Part shown: piece by piece, positions 1-8,344 of the stretch
How positions within the stretch are numbered: the first letter of the stretch is position 1
How the letters are laid out: every line of letters starts with the position of its first letter
Source: Caldilineaceae bacterium
Lineage (GTDB): Bacteria > Chloroflexota > Anaerolineae > Caldilineales > Caldilineaceae
Reading direction: 5' to 3'
Assembly: GCA_019637685.1 (NCBI GenBank)
Contig: JAHBVF010000007.1
Location: 62,001 to 126,000 of the forward strand
DNA: 64,000 nt
Notes under the pieces: model-generated
The model's database searches: none
What the model saw: only the letters and a program-made list of their open reading frames with translations
What the model was told of the DNA's origin: nothing
Translations under genes and position numbers: made by a program

Positions 1-2
1 CC

Positions 3-1088
3 GAATGTTGCGCCCATCTGACCCTGGCCTATGTCTGGTCCACGGACTTCCAGCGCGCCCGGGAGACATTGCATCTCTGGGAAGGCCTTGCCCGCCAATC
101 CCACGACCTCTACCAATTGCGCCATATCTATTCAATGGCCGCAGCCGCAGGGATTGTGGCGGGAGATTGGGAGCAGGCCGAGGCCCATCTGAACGGGGCC
201 CAATTGATTGTCGAAGGGCTGACCAGCCCAGAACCCGCGGCCCTTCTGCGTGTGAATCGGGGGCTGCTCGCCTACTATCGGGATGACTTTGCCCAGGCCG
301 AAGCCCACTTCGAGGCGGCCAGCGAGACTTTTCGTGGGTTGGGGCCGGGTGGACTGGTCTGGTATCTGGGTGCGCTGGGCATGGCCCTGGCCGCACAGGG
401 CAAGCGGACAGCGGCCTATCGGGTGATGGACGAAGTGGAGGCGCTGATCCAGGCCCTGCCTCCGGACGCGCTGCCCCGGTCCGAGTCGTTGTCCCACCTG
501 ACCCAGGCCGCGCTCTGGCTGGAGGAGCAGACGCGGCTGGCCCGCTACTATCCCCAATTGACGCTTTTTCGGGGTCAATATCACGACGCGTTGGTCGATC
601 GCCTGCTCGGCGCGGTGGAGCTTCTGCAGGAGCAGTGGCCGTTGGCCCAGGCTTCGCTGGCCCGGGCCGAAGCCGCGGCCCGGCTCTCTGCCGCCAATCT
701 GGAACTGGCCCATACCGTCTACACCCAGGCCCAGTGGGATCTGGCCCAGGCCAAACGGGGCCACAGCGAGCGCGCCCGCGCCCGCTTGGAGGAAGCGATC
801 AGCCTCTATCACGCCCTGGGGTTGTCCCAGCGGGAAGCCCAGGCCCAGACGCTGCTCGACCGCTTATCTCCCAGCCAGGCCCCTGCCTATCCCGCCGGTC
901 TCAGCCAGCGCGAAGTAGAGGTGCTACAACTGGTGGCCCAGGGCCAGAGCAACCGGCAGATTGCCGAGCGTCTCTTTCTCAGCGAGAAGACCATCGGCAA
1001 CCACATCACGAATATCTTCAACAAAATTGTGGTGGACAACCGGGCCGCGGCCGCGGCTTTCGCCATCCGCAACCATCTGATCGAATAG
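3..1088 (+). CDS. LuxR-family regulator, C-terminal part (truncated by window edge)
   Basis: The reading frame is open to the left edge, so the start lies outside the window. The visible 361 codons are an alpha-helical region of TPR/MalT-like character, rich in Ala, Leu, Gln and Arg with repeated helix pairs. It ends in a LuxR-type helix-turn-helix of about 62 residues: LSQREVEVLQLVAQG, then SNRQIAERLFLSEKTIGNHI. This architecture is that of large signal-responsive transcription activators whose N-terminal part usually carries a STAND ATPase; here that part is unseen. It probably binds DNA through the last 60 residues. Several other large STAND or SARP regulators lie in the same window. Confident for the HTH; target and ligand are unknown. 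Confidence 0.9.
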   Translation, partial: ECCAHLTLAYVWSTDFQRARETLHLWEGLARQSHDLYQLRHIYSMAAAAGIVAGDWEQAEAHLNGAQLIVEGLTSPEPAALLRVNRGLLAYYRDDFAQAEAHFEAASETFRGLGPGGLVWYLGALGMALAAQGKRTAAYRVMDEVEALIQALPPDALPRSESLSHLTQAALWLEEQTRLARYYPQLTLFRGQYHDALVDRLLGAVELLQEQWPLAQASLARAEAAARLSAANLELAHTVYTQAQWDLAQAKRGHSERARARLEEAISLYHALGLSQREAQAQTLLDRLSPSQAPAYPAGLSQREVEVLQLVAQGQSNRQIAERLFLSEKTIGNHITNIFNKIVVDNRAAAAAFAIRNHLIE

Positions 1089-1341
1089 GCAGTGGATGAA
1101 GAGGACACAGATTTTCATGATTTGGATTGACCTGCGCTGATTGGTCGGAGAATCTGCGTCCGATTTTCATCGCTATCTGTCCAGTAGGGATTTCTCCCTA
1201 TTCCCCACCCCCACCACCCGCCCCAAACCTCTTTTGTACATCGGGGAATCCACCCGATGTGTACGTCGCGTCTTTGCCCCATACTTGGCCCTGTACGCCG
1301 GTATGAACTTCTATTTCACCAAAGCAAGGAGCGATGCAAAA

Positions 1342-1986
1342 ATGTCCAAATCTACACTCGTTCGCTGGAGTGGTCTCGTCCTACTGTTGGCAGGGTTGTG
1401 TGTGGCAATTCCGGCCCTCCTGCATCCCGACGAAGCCGCCAATCCGTCTGCAATGACCGGCGCAAGCTGGGTTCCCGTCCACACCGTTTTTATTTTCTCG
1501 TTGCTGTTGATGATCTTCGGTCTGTTCGGGCTATACGCGCTGCTTTGGGAGCGCCCCTCTGGACTGACGACTATCAGCTTTGTTTTGATGGTTATCGGCA
1601 GTGTACTGACTGTCTCCGTCCTGACGATTGACGCGTATGTTGTCCCTGTGCTGGCCAGCAATCCCGCGGCCAGTGGGCTGCTTGCGGAAACGGGGCCGCT
1701 CTTTGGGGGACCTCTGGGCACGGAGTTTCTGCTGGCCGCTGTGACCTTTGCGCTGGGCACACTCCTGCTGGGCATCGATCTGCTGCGCAATGGAACGTTG
1801 CCCCGGGGCGCAGGCGTGCTGCTATTGGTGGGTGGCCCGCTGATGGGCTTCTCTGGCCTGCTGCCTCATCTGATCTTTGTGGCAGGCGGGCTACTCTTGG
1901 GCGCAAGTCTTATCTGGCTCGGCTATGCAATCTGGGCCGAGCCGACAGTAGCTGTGCGCCGGGAAGCGATGGCAGCCCGAGCCTGA
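1342..1986 (+). CDS. Six-helix membrane protein of unknown function
   Basis: I chose the ATG at 1342 because AAGGAG (1326-1331) sits 10 bases upstream; an upstream in-frame extension is low complexity and repeat-derived. The 214-residue product is almost wholly hydrophobic, with about six membrane segments. Examples are WSGLVLLLAGLCVAIPALL near residue 8 and FLLAAVTFALGTLLLGIDLL in the middle. Short polar loops and a short charged C-terminus (VAVRREAMAARA) follow. No catalytic motif is seen. A hairpin with a GTGCCCCGCC stem (2085-2115) about 100 bases downstream could terminate it. Function unknown; it resembles small integral membrane proteins common in Chloroflexota and Actinobacteria. Confidence 0.75.
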   Translation: MSKSTLVRWSGLVLLLAGLCVAIPALLHPDEAANPSAMTGASWVPVHTVFIFSLLLMIFGLFGLYALLWERPSGLTTISFVLMVIGSVLTVSVLTIDAYVVPVLASNPAASGLLAETGPLFGGPLGTEFLLAAVTFALGTLLLGIDLLRNGTLPRGAGVLLLVGGPLMGFSGLLPHLIFVAGGLLLGASLIWLGYAIWAEPTVAVRREAMAARA

Positions 1987-2084
1987 CCTCAAAATAGCCG
2001 CTGGTGAACGCTGATCAGCAGGGATGGACATCTATCAAATCTGCGTCCTCTGCGAAATCTGTATTCCTCTTTTCAGCCCCAATT

Positions 2085-2115
2085 GTGCCCCGCCAGTCGT
2101 TGACCGGCGGGGCAC
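2085..2115. terminator. GC-rich hairpin, possible terminator
   Basis: GTGCCCCGCC (2085-2094) pairs with GGCGGGGCAC (2106-2115), extended inward by two more pairs across one mismatch. It lies between the membrane protein gene and the amidohydrolase remnant. There is no clear T-run, so termination is only probable. Confidence 0.45.
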
Positions 2116-2157
2116 GTTATCGACTATCGCCCTCGCACGGCTCTTCTGGAAGACACA

Positions 2158-2396
2158 ATGAAAACTCTATTGAACGAACCCCAGGCAGCCACGGCTACTG
2201 CTCCCGCCGCGGCCTGGCATCTACGCGCGATGCGCCTGCCCGACAGCGATCAGCCGGAAGATTGGTGGGTTGTCGATGGCCGGTTGAGCGAATCCCCGGT
2301 GGCTGGGGCACGGGCACTGCCAGGGACCCGCGGGAGAATCTGACGATCCTTGCCAATCCAATGGCTGTGGTATTGGACGGAAATCGCTTACAATAG
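2158..2396 (+). pseudogene. Amidohydrolase remnant with internal deletion
   Basis: An ATG at 2158 opens a frame whose residues 20-58 read like the N-terminus of a metal-dependent amidohydrolase: HLRAMRLPD...WWVVDGRLSESPVAGARALPGT. This is the beta-sandwich strand region that normally precedes the xxPGLVDAHCH metal motif. The frame then stops at 2343. In another frame from about 2322 to 2396 the sequence reads DPRENLTILANPMAVVLDGN, which is typical of the extreme C-terminus of the same family. The catalytic core of roughly 300 codons is missing between them. I infer a deletion pseudogene. No ribosome binding site of note was seen. Confidence 0.6.
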
Positions 2397-2520
2397 ACAA
2401 ATGCTGAGATCGGAAATCGTTACTTCCCCGTATAAGCCACGAGCCAGCCGTTGCAGGCATAGATGCTGACGACAGGCCGCGTGTCTCCCCTGGATACGCC
2501 AGAGCATAAGGAGATTCAGT

Positions 2521-3372
2521 ATGCGAAGATTGTCCGATGATTTTCATGCCTGTTTGCATTCAGGATTTCTTTCCGGGATTACAGAGAATGTGAAAGCCGA
2601 TCCAGACCTAACACTGGAAATCCGGGACAATTACATCAATCTCTATTACAAAGGCAACTCTCTGCTGAAATTGAGGGAAACCAAAACAGGCCCATACAAA
2701 GCAGAGATTCACTCAAAATATCTGGCCAACGCGCAGATTCCCGCAGACTTCACCCCGGAAACAGTCACTGACTTTTTGTCGGCGATTCCTCTTTTGAAGC
2801 AGAATATCGTCAGACACGGCAAGCGCTCGGCGGAGATCGAGTACGAGCAGATGATTATCCGGGCCAACAATCTGGAACCCCGCAACACCGCCGAGTATCT
2901 GATTGTGGACAGGCAGTACACAACCGCGGAAGGCCGCTTTGACCTGACCGGCATCTTCTGGGATCGGAATGGCCGCAAAAAAGGCCAGACAGTCCCGGTC
3001 TGTCTGATGGAAATTAAGTATGCGCTCAACGACGACATCCGGGAAGTCCACGAACAACTGGCACATTACTACAAATCCATCGCACCCCAGTCCGCAGCCA
3101 TCGCAGCAGAGATGCAGTCCCTCTTCCACCAGAAATTGGAACAGGGGTTGTATCGTATGCCCCAGTATCGCATCGACGCGCTCAAGACACTCACCTTTTC
3201 GCCCGATATTTCCCAATTCCAATTCGTCGTCATTTTTGTGGACTACAACCCGAATAGTTCCAAATTGAATTTGCAAAAATTATCGGAATTGCCCTTCGCC
3301 AACCAAATCAGAATTTTCCACAGCGGCTTTGCCATGTGGCAACAGAATGTGCAGCCGCTGCCTGCCGGATAG
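2521..3372 (+). CDS. PD-(D/E)XK nuclease-like protein, unknown
   Basis: AAGGAG (2508-2513) lies seven bases before the ATG. The 283-residue protein has the signature order of a PD-(D/E)XK fold: GRFDLTGIFW with Asp141, then VCLMEIKY with Glu164 and Lys166, followed by helices. No DNA-binding domain, signal peptide or membrane segment is seen. The GC content looks lower than its neighbours, suggesting later acquisition. The gene ends directly at the ribosome binding site of the following dehydrogenase, so the two are probably co-transcribed. It could be a nuclease or a non-catalytic relative; the fold assignment is from motif pattern alone. Confidence 0.7.
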   Translation: MRRLSDDFHACLHSGFLSGITENVKADPDLTLEIRDNYINLYYKGNSLLKLRETKTGPYKAEIHSKYLANAQIPADFTPETVTDFLSAIPLLKQNIVRHGKRSAEIEYEQMIIRANNLEPRNTAEYLIVDRQYTTAEGRFDLTGIFWDRNGRKKGQTVPVCLMEIKYALNDDIREVHEQLAHYYKSIAPQSAAIAAEMQSLFHQKLEQGLYRMPQYRIDALKTLTFSPDISQFQFVVIFVDYNPNSSKLNLQKLSELPFANQIRIFHSGFAMWQQNVQPLPAG

Positions 3373-3382
3373 GAGAAACCCA

Positions 3383-4660
3383 ATGCCCAACGAAACCGCC
3401 TTTACAATGGATACCAGCAGCATCAAATATGGCCCCGGCGTGACCCGTGAAGTGGGCTACGATATGGCAAAGCTGGGCGCAAAGCGGGTGCTCGTCGTCA
3501 CGGATCCCCGGCTGGCGGCGGGGGAAAGTGTGGCGACAGTGCTGACTGCCCTGCGCGGCGCGGGCATCGACGCGGTGCTCTACGATCAGGTGCGGGTGGA
3601 GCCGACGGATATCTCCTTTGCCCACGCCATCGCCTTTGCCAGCGAAGGCAATTTCGACGGCTACGTCGCGGTGGGCGGCGGCTCGGTGATGGACACGGCC
3701 AAAGCCGCCAATCTCTACGCTACCTGGCCCGCGGATCTGCTGGCCTACGTCAACCCGCCCATTGGCCGGGGCGAAGTCATCCCCGGCCCACTCAAACCGC
3801 TGATCGCCGTGCCCACCACCGCGGGCACAGGCAGCGAAACCACCGGCGTCGCCATCTTCGACTACACGCAGATGCACGCCAAGACCGGCATCGCGCACCG
3901 CGCCCTGCGCCCGGTTCTGGGCATTCTGGACCCGGACAACACCCGCACCCTGCCCAAAATGGTGGCGGCCAGCAGCGGGCTGGATGTCCTCAGTCACGCC
4001 CTGGAATCCCTGACTGCCATCCCCTACGACCACCGCCCGGCCGCGGATCGCCCCGAACTGCGCCCGGCCTATCAAGGGGCCAACCCCATCAGCGACATCT
4101 GGTCAAGCAAAGCCGTGGAGATGGTGGCGGCCAATATCGTGCGCGCCATCCAGGACCCGGAGGACGACGAGGCCCGCAGCCAGATGCTCCTGGCCTCGGC
4201 CTATGCGGGCATCGGCTTTGGCAACGCGGGCGTCCACCTGCCCCACGGCATGTCCTATCCCGTGTCGGGGATGGTGCGGGGCTACAACCCGCCTGGCTAC
4301 CCGACGGACCACCCGATTATCCCCCACGGGATGTCGGTCATTCTCAACGCGCCCGCGGTCTTTCGCTTCACAGCCCCGGCCAATCCCCAGCGCCATCTGT
4401 TGGGCGCGCGGCTGATGGGTGTGGACACATCCCACGTGGCCGCAGAAGACGCGGGCGCGGTGTTGGCCGCTGCGATTATCGATTTGATGAAACAGACGGG
4501 CGTACCCAATGGACTCAGCGCCATCGGCTTTAGCGAAGCCGACATCCCCGCGCTGGTGGAGGGCACTCTGCCCCAGCACCGGGTGACAAAGCTCTCCCCC
4601 CGCCCCGCAGGACGCGAGGATTTGACCGCGCTGTTTACGGATGCCATGCGCTATTGGTAG
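3383..4660 (+). CDS. Iron-containing alcohol dehydrogenase, hydroxyacid-oxoacid transhydrogenase type
   Basis: The start is ATG 3383, with AGGAG at 3371-3375 overlapping the preceding stop. The 425-residue protein opens with the cofactor-binding half (YVAVGGGSVMDTAKAANL; PTTAGTGSETTGVAIF). The metal-binding half follows: GLDVLSHALESLTA with Asp201 and His205, VHLPHGMSYPV and HPIIPHGMS supplying further His ligands. The insertion after the first metal motif (HRPAADRPELRPAYQGANP) and the long GYNPPGYP loop are characteristic of the ADHFE1/hydroxyacid-oxoacid transhydrogenase branch, which couples 4-hydroxybutyrate oxidation to 2-oxoglutarate reduction. It is cytosolic. The branch call is good; the actual substrate is inferred. 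Confidence 0.9.
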   Translation: MPNETAFTMDTSSIKYGPGVTREVGYDMAKLGAKRVLVVTDPRLAAGESVATVLTALRGAGIDAVLYDQVRVEPTDISFAHAIAFASEGNFDGYVAVGGGSVMDTAKAANLYATWPADLLAYVNPPIGRGEVIPGPLKPLIAVPTTAGTGSETTGVAIFDYTQMHAKTGIAHRALRPVLGILDPDNTRTLPKMVAASSGLDVLSHALESLTAIPYDHRPAADRPELRPAYQGANPISDIWSSKAVEMVAANIVRAIQDPEDDEARSQMLLASAYAGIGFGNAGVHLPHGMSYPVSGMVRGYNPPGYPTDHPIIPHGMSVILNAPAVFRFTAPANPQRHLLGARLMGVDTSHVAAEDAGAVLAAAIIDLMKQTGVPNGLSAIGFSEADIPALVEGTLPQHRVTKLSPRPAGREDLTALFTDAMRYW

Positions 4661-4667
4661 ACGAACA

Positions 4668-4727
4668 ATTCCGGAATAGACCAGCAGCAGATTGCACTCC
4701 AGAGATCGTCTGGTCTATTCCCGGAAT
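4668..4727. terminator. Long inverted repeat after the dehydrogenase
   Basis: ATTCCGGAATAGACCAG (4668-4684) pairs with CTGGTCTATTCCCGGAAT (4710-4727) with a single bulged C. It lies just past the dehydrogenase stop and probably folds as a transcription-ending or RNA-protecting hairpin. Confidence 0.55.
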
Positions 4728-4766
4728 CAGCTATCGCTGCCCTCCCTTCGCGTCTCCGTCCCCCTG

Positions 4767-4775
4767 TGGTAAAAT
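4767..4775 (+). promoter_or_regulatory. Extended -10 promoter element for the MFS gene
   Basis: TGGTAAAAT matches the TGn-extended -10 form, 46 bases before the MFS start. No convincing -35 was seen. Confidence 0.35.
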
Positions 4776-4820
4776 TTCCTTCGGGTTGTACCTCAAACAG
4801 ACTTGAAGGAATACCCCTGT

Positions 4821-6179
4821 ATGTCGAGCAATTTTGTCCGGGGCCGAGCAGCCGCGCGCTGGCTGCTGCGGATGAATGTCCCTCTGCCCACACGCACAGA
4901 CGCGCAATTGGACGCGGAGCGGGATAGTCACTACTATTGGAACTATGCGGTCAATCTGCTGGATGGGGTCTTCTTCTGGTTTGGGCTGAGCTTTGTTTCA
5001 TCGACTACTATTCTGCCCCTCTTCATCAGCAAACTCTCCGACAGCCCCATACCCATTGCACTGCTGGCTGTGCTGGCCCAGTCCAGTTGGTTTCTGCCCC
5101 AACTATTCTCAGCGGGGATCACCGAACGCATTCCCCGGATGAAGCCGATTGTCATCAATCTGGGCTTGTTCACCGAGCGGCTGCCCATGCTGTTTCTGCC
5201 CCTGGCCGCGCTGCTCAGCCTCTCCAACCCCCTGCTGGCGCTGATTATCTTCTTCGTCGCCTATGCCTGGCACGGCTTCGGCGCAGGCATGATTGCACCG
5301 GCCTGGTCCAATCTGTTGGCCCGCTGCTTTCCCGTAGAGCGGCGGGGACGGTTCTTCGGCATTACTTCATTTGTCGGCACAGGGCTGGGCACGCTGGGCG
5401 CATTTGTCAGCGGCTGGATGCTGGACGTTTTCCCCTTTCCCACCAATTTCGTCTATATTTTTGCTGTGGCTGCGCTGGCTGTCTTCGTCAGTTGGGGCTT
5501 CCTGGCGTTGACCCGGGAACCCGCGGGTCACAACGAGAAAGTGTCCCTCCCCGCGCGGCAACAGGGACAATCCCGGCGCAAGATGCTGGCTATTGTGCGG
5601 GGCGACCACAATTTCCGCCGCTTTCTCATGGCCCGGGTGCTGTCCAGCTTCGCCGCGATGGGCGAGGGTTTTCTGACAGTGGCCGCGGTGCGCATGTGGC
5701 AGGTGAGCGATGGCACTGTGGCCTATTTCACCGCGGCCATGCTCCTGGGCCAGACCGGGGGCAATCTATTGGCTGGTTTTGTGGCCGACCGCTGGGGACA
5801 CAAACTCTCTCTGGAACTGGGCTATCTGTGCCTGATCGTCAGTTTTGGCCTGGCCTGGCTGGCTCCCGGCTCAGGCTGGTACTTTGTCGTCTTTGCTGTG
5901 CTGGGTGTGGCCGCGGGCACGCGGGTCGTATCGGGCATTCTCATCCCCCTGGAGTTTGCCCGCCCCGAACACCGCCCGTCGTATGTGGGCATTTCCAACA
6001 CAACAATGGGCATTGGCTCGGCGCTGGCCCCGCTGGCCGGTGGGCTGTTGGCCTGGTTTGGCTACAATACGCTCTTTGCCGTGGGGGCATTGCTGGCAGG
6101 CGCGGCTTTCGTGGCTATGCGCTGGGGTGTAACCGAGCCGCGTGTCGGCCAACTGTTCGATCCAAACAAAGGTAGCTAA
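4821..6179 (+). CDS. Major facilitator superfamily transporter
   Basis: ATG 4821 is preceded by GAAGGA with a 10-base gap. A TTG slightly upstream would put the SD inside the gene, so I rejected it. The 452-residue protein has a hydrophilic N-terminus of about 40 residues, then around 12 membrane helices in two halves joined by a charged loop (TREPAGHNEKVSLPARQQGQSRRK). An MFS-like loop (FVADRWGHKLS) lies between helices of the second half. The N-terminal Trp/Tyr-rich HYYWNYAVNLLDGVFFWFG is typical of the Chloroflexota MFS group often found beside hydrolases. Substrate unknown. The following antiporter begins one base after this stop, implying translational coupling. Confidence 0.88.
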   Translation: MSSNFVRGRAAARWLLRMNVPLPTRTDAQLDAERDSHYYWNYAVNLLDGVFFWFGLSFVSSTTILPLFISKLSDSPIPIALLAVLAQSSWFLPQLFSAGITERIPRMKPIVINLGLFTERLPMLFLPLAALLSLSNPLLALIIFFVAYAWHGFGAGMIAPAWSNLLARCFPVERRGRFFGITSFVGTGLGTLGAFVSGWMLDVFPFPTNFVYIFAVAALAVFVSWGFLALTREPAGHNEKVSLPARQQGQSRRKMLAIVRGDHNFRRFLMARVLSSFAAMGEGFLTVAAVRMWQVSDGTVAYFTAAMLLGQTGGNLLAGFVADRWGHKLSLELGYLCLIVSFGLAWLAPGSGWYFVVFAVLGVAAGTRVVSGILIPLEFARPEHRPSYVGISNTTMGIGSALAPLAGGLLAWFGYNTLFAVGALLAGAAFVAMRWGVTEPRVGQLFDPNKGS

Positions 6180-6180
6180 T

Positions 6181-8115
6181 ATGGACGAAACTCTGCTCCT
6201 CATCCCCATTCTTTTCAGTTTTCTTGTTATCGCCCTGGCCTCCAAAGAGATCGGCAACTTCTTCCGACGCCTGGGGCTGCCGCTGATCAGCGGTTTCCTC
6301 TTCACAGGCATCATTGCCGGGCCGTATGTGCTGAAACTGCTGTCGGTTGACGCGGCCGAACATCTCATTTTTCTGGAGGAGGTGGCCCTGGCCTTTATCG
6401 CCTTTGCCGCGGGCAGCGAGCTCAACTGGGAAGAGGTGCGCTACCGGCTGCGCAGCATCGGCCTGATTACGGGCGGGCTGGTGATCGTCACCCTCACATT
6501 GGGGAGCCTGGCGCTGCTCTTCCTGGCCGACTTTCTGCCGTTTATGCAATCCATGCCCTTCACCAGTCGCCTGGCCGTTGCGATTCTGGCCGGCGCGATT
6601 CTGGTGGCCCGGTCGCCTTCCGGGGCCATCGCCGTTATCAACGAACTGCGGGCCAAAGGACGCTTCACCCAGACTGTTCTGGGCGTCACCGTGATTATGG
6701 ACGCGGTGGTGATTACTATCTTCGCCATCAATTCATCGATTGCCGATGCCCTGCTGACAAATGTGTCTTTCAGCCCCACTTTTCTCCTGCTGCTCCTGGC
6801 AGAGCTGACCGTATCGGTTCTCCTGGGGCTGGTGTTGGCCTGGATCATCCGCCTGATTCTGAACTGGGAACTCCCCCTCGTCAAGTTTCCGCTCTTTCTG
6901 CTGCTGGGGTTCGGCGTCTTTCTTCTGGCCGACGAGACCCGCCACTACAGCCACGATCTCCTGCCCTTCGAGTTTCTGCTGGAGCCGCTGCTTATCTGTA
7001 TGATTGCTGGCTTTGTTGTGACGAACAACAAAAAGTATTCCAGCCACGAATTCAGCGACATTCTCCATCTGAACGCGCTGCCTGTGTATATCGTATTTTT
7101 CACAGTCACAGGTGCCTCTCTCCAGCTGGATGTGCTGGCCTCCACCTGGCCGATTGCCCTTGCCCTCTTTGGTGTGCGGGTGGTTTCTATTTTCCTCGGC
7201 TCTTTTCTGGGTGGAACATTGGCGGGTGAACCGGCCTATCACAACCGGGTGCGCTGGCTGGCCTTCATCACCCAGGCCGGTGTGGGGTTGGGGTTGGCCC
7301 AAACAGTAGCTGTGACCTTTCCTGAATGGGGCCAGGCCTTCGCGACACTGATTATTTCGGTGATTGTTCTCAACGAAGTTATCGGTCCCATGCTCTTCAA
7401 ATGGGTGATTCATCTGGTGGGAGAAGCCCATCCCCGGGGCGCGACACCAGACTTTGACGGCAGCCGGGACGCGCTTATTTTCGGGCTGGAGGATCAGGCA
7501 TTTGCCCTCTCCCGCCAACTGACCGCGCACGGCTGGAACGTTCGGTTGGCCTCGCGCACAGCAGCACGGCACGGCATCCCCGACCCTTCCGATGTGCAGA
7601 TTTTGCCCATCCCGGACCTGAGCCTGGAGAGCCTGCACACCCTGAACGCGGATCGGGCCGAAGCCATTATTACTATGCTCTCGGACGAGGAGAATTATCA
7701 GATTTGTGAATTGGCCTATGAGAATTTTGGCACAGACCGGCTGGTGACCCGACTGCATGAACGGGCCAACTTCGAGCGCTTCCACGCCCTGGGCGCGCTG
7801 GTTGTGGACCCGGACACGGCCATCATCGGCCTGCTGGAACACTTTGTGCGTTCACCCGTGGCTACATCTCTGGTGATGGGGATGGCCGAAGGGCAGGATG
7901 TGGTGGACATGGAAATGCAGAACCAGAACCTGGATGGACGCGCAATCCGCGATCTGAATCTGCCCGTGGATGTGCTGATACTGGGCGTCAGCCGGAACGG
8001 GCATACGCTTCGATCTCACGGATATACCCGGCTGCACCTGGGGGATCGGGTGACAGTTGTCGGCTCGGAAGAGAGCCTGGAACAGATCGCCCTGCGTTTC
8101 GAGGGGCAAACGTGA
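6181..8115 (+). CDS. CPA2-type cation:proton antiporter with TrkA domains
   Basis: ATG 6181 follows the MFS stop by one base. The 644-residue protein has an N-terminal membrane domain of about 12 helices (residues 1-400) in the Na+/H+ exchanger fold, including SGAIAVINELRAKGRFTQTV. A Rossmann-like TrkA-N region follows (DALIFGLEDQAFALSRQL), whose glycine motif is degenerate. A TrkA-C domain closes it (GRAIRDLNLPVDVLILGVSR...LGDRVTVVGSEESL). It should exchange K+ or Na+ for protons across the membrane with cytoplasmic ligand gating. The degenerate glycine motif suggests that ligand binding may differ. The ion is not predictable. Confidence 0.9.
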   Translation: MDETLLLIPILFSFLVIALASKEIGNFFRRLGLPLISGFLFTGIIAGPYVLKLLSVDAAEHLIFLEEVALAFIAFAAGSELNWEEVRYRLRSIGLITGGLVIVTLTLGSLALLFLADFLPFMQSMPFTSRLAVAILAGAILVARSPSGAIAVINELRAKGRFTQTVLGVTVIMDAVVITIFAINSSIADALLTNVSFSPTFLLLLLAELTVSVLLGLVLAWIIRLILNWELPLVKFPLFLLLGFGVFLLADETRHYSHDLLPFEFLLEPLLICMIAGFVVTNNKKYSSHEFSDILHLNALPVYIVFFTVTGASLQLDVLASTWPIALALFGVRVVSIFLGSFLGGTLAGEPAYHNRVRWLAFITQAGVGLGLAQTVAVTFPEWGQAFATLIISVIVLNEVIGPMLFKWVIHLVGEAHPRGATPDFDGSRDALIFGLEDQAFALSRQLTAHGWNVRLASRTAARHGIPDPSDVQILPIPDLSLESLHTLNADRAEAIITMLSDEENYQICELAYENFGTDRLVTRLHERANFERFHALGALVVDPDTAIIGLLEHFVRSPVATSLVMGMAEGQDVVDMEMQNQNLDGRAIRDLNLPVDVLILGVSRNGHTLRSHGYTRLHLGDRVTVVGSEESLEQIALRFEGQT

Positions 8116-8267
8116 GTCCACTGCAAAAAGGTCAATTTCTCCCGCAGAGACGCGGAGTCGCAGAGAATTTCAGGAGAGAATCCTTCTTTTTATCAGTGTC
8201 CATCAGTAGCTCAAAAGGCTTTTTGCAGCAGAGTCAAGCGTAGGGCGTGTACAAGAGAAAAGGCCCC

Positions 8268-8321
8268 TACAAAGTTCACGAAGAACAACCCCACACACTG
8301 GGCTTCTTCGTGAACTTTGTA
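8268..8321. terminator. 18-bp perfect hairpin between convergent genes
   Basis: TACAAAGTTCACGAAGAA (8268-8285) is exactly complementary to 8304-8321 across an 18-base loop. It sits between the antiporter (plus strand) and the sialidase (minus strand), so it can end transcription from both sides. The preceding 8116-8267 holds only decayed repeat sequence (CGCAGAGACGCGGAG-like). Confidence 0.65.
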
Positions 8322-8344
8322 GTTTGTGCGTTCCTGGCTTTGGG

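Noticed and set aside
132..812. Long minus-strand open frame under the LuxR-type gene
   Set aside because: Antisense shadow of a GC-rich gene; no ribosome binding site or family pattern.
1141..1341. Upstream extension of the membrane protein
   Set aside because: Derived from decayed repeat DNA; the SD before 1342 sets the start.
2004..2157. Upstream part of a 130-codon frame
   Set aside because: Repeat-like sequence; only the final codons show amidohydrolase character, and these are kept as part of the remnant.
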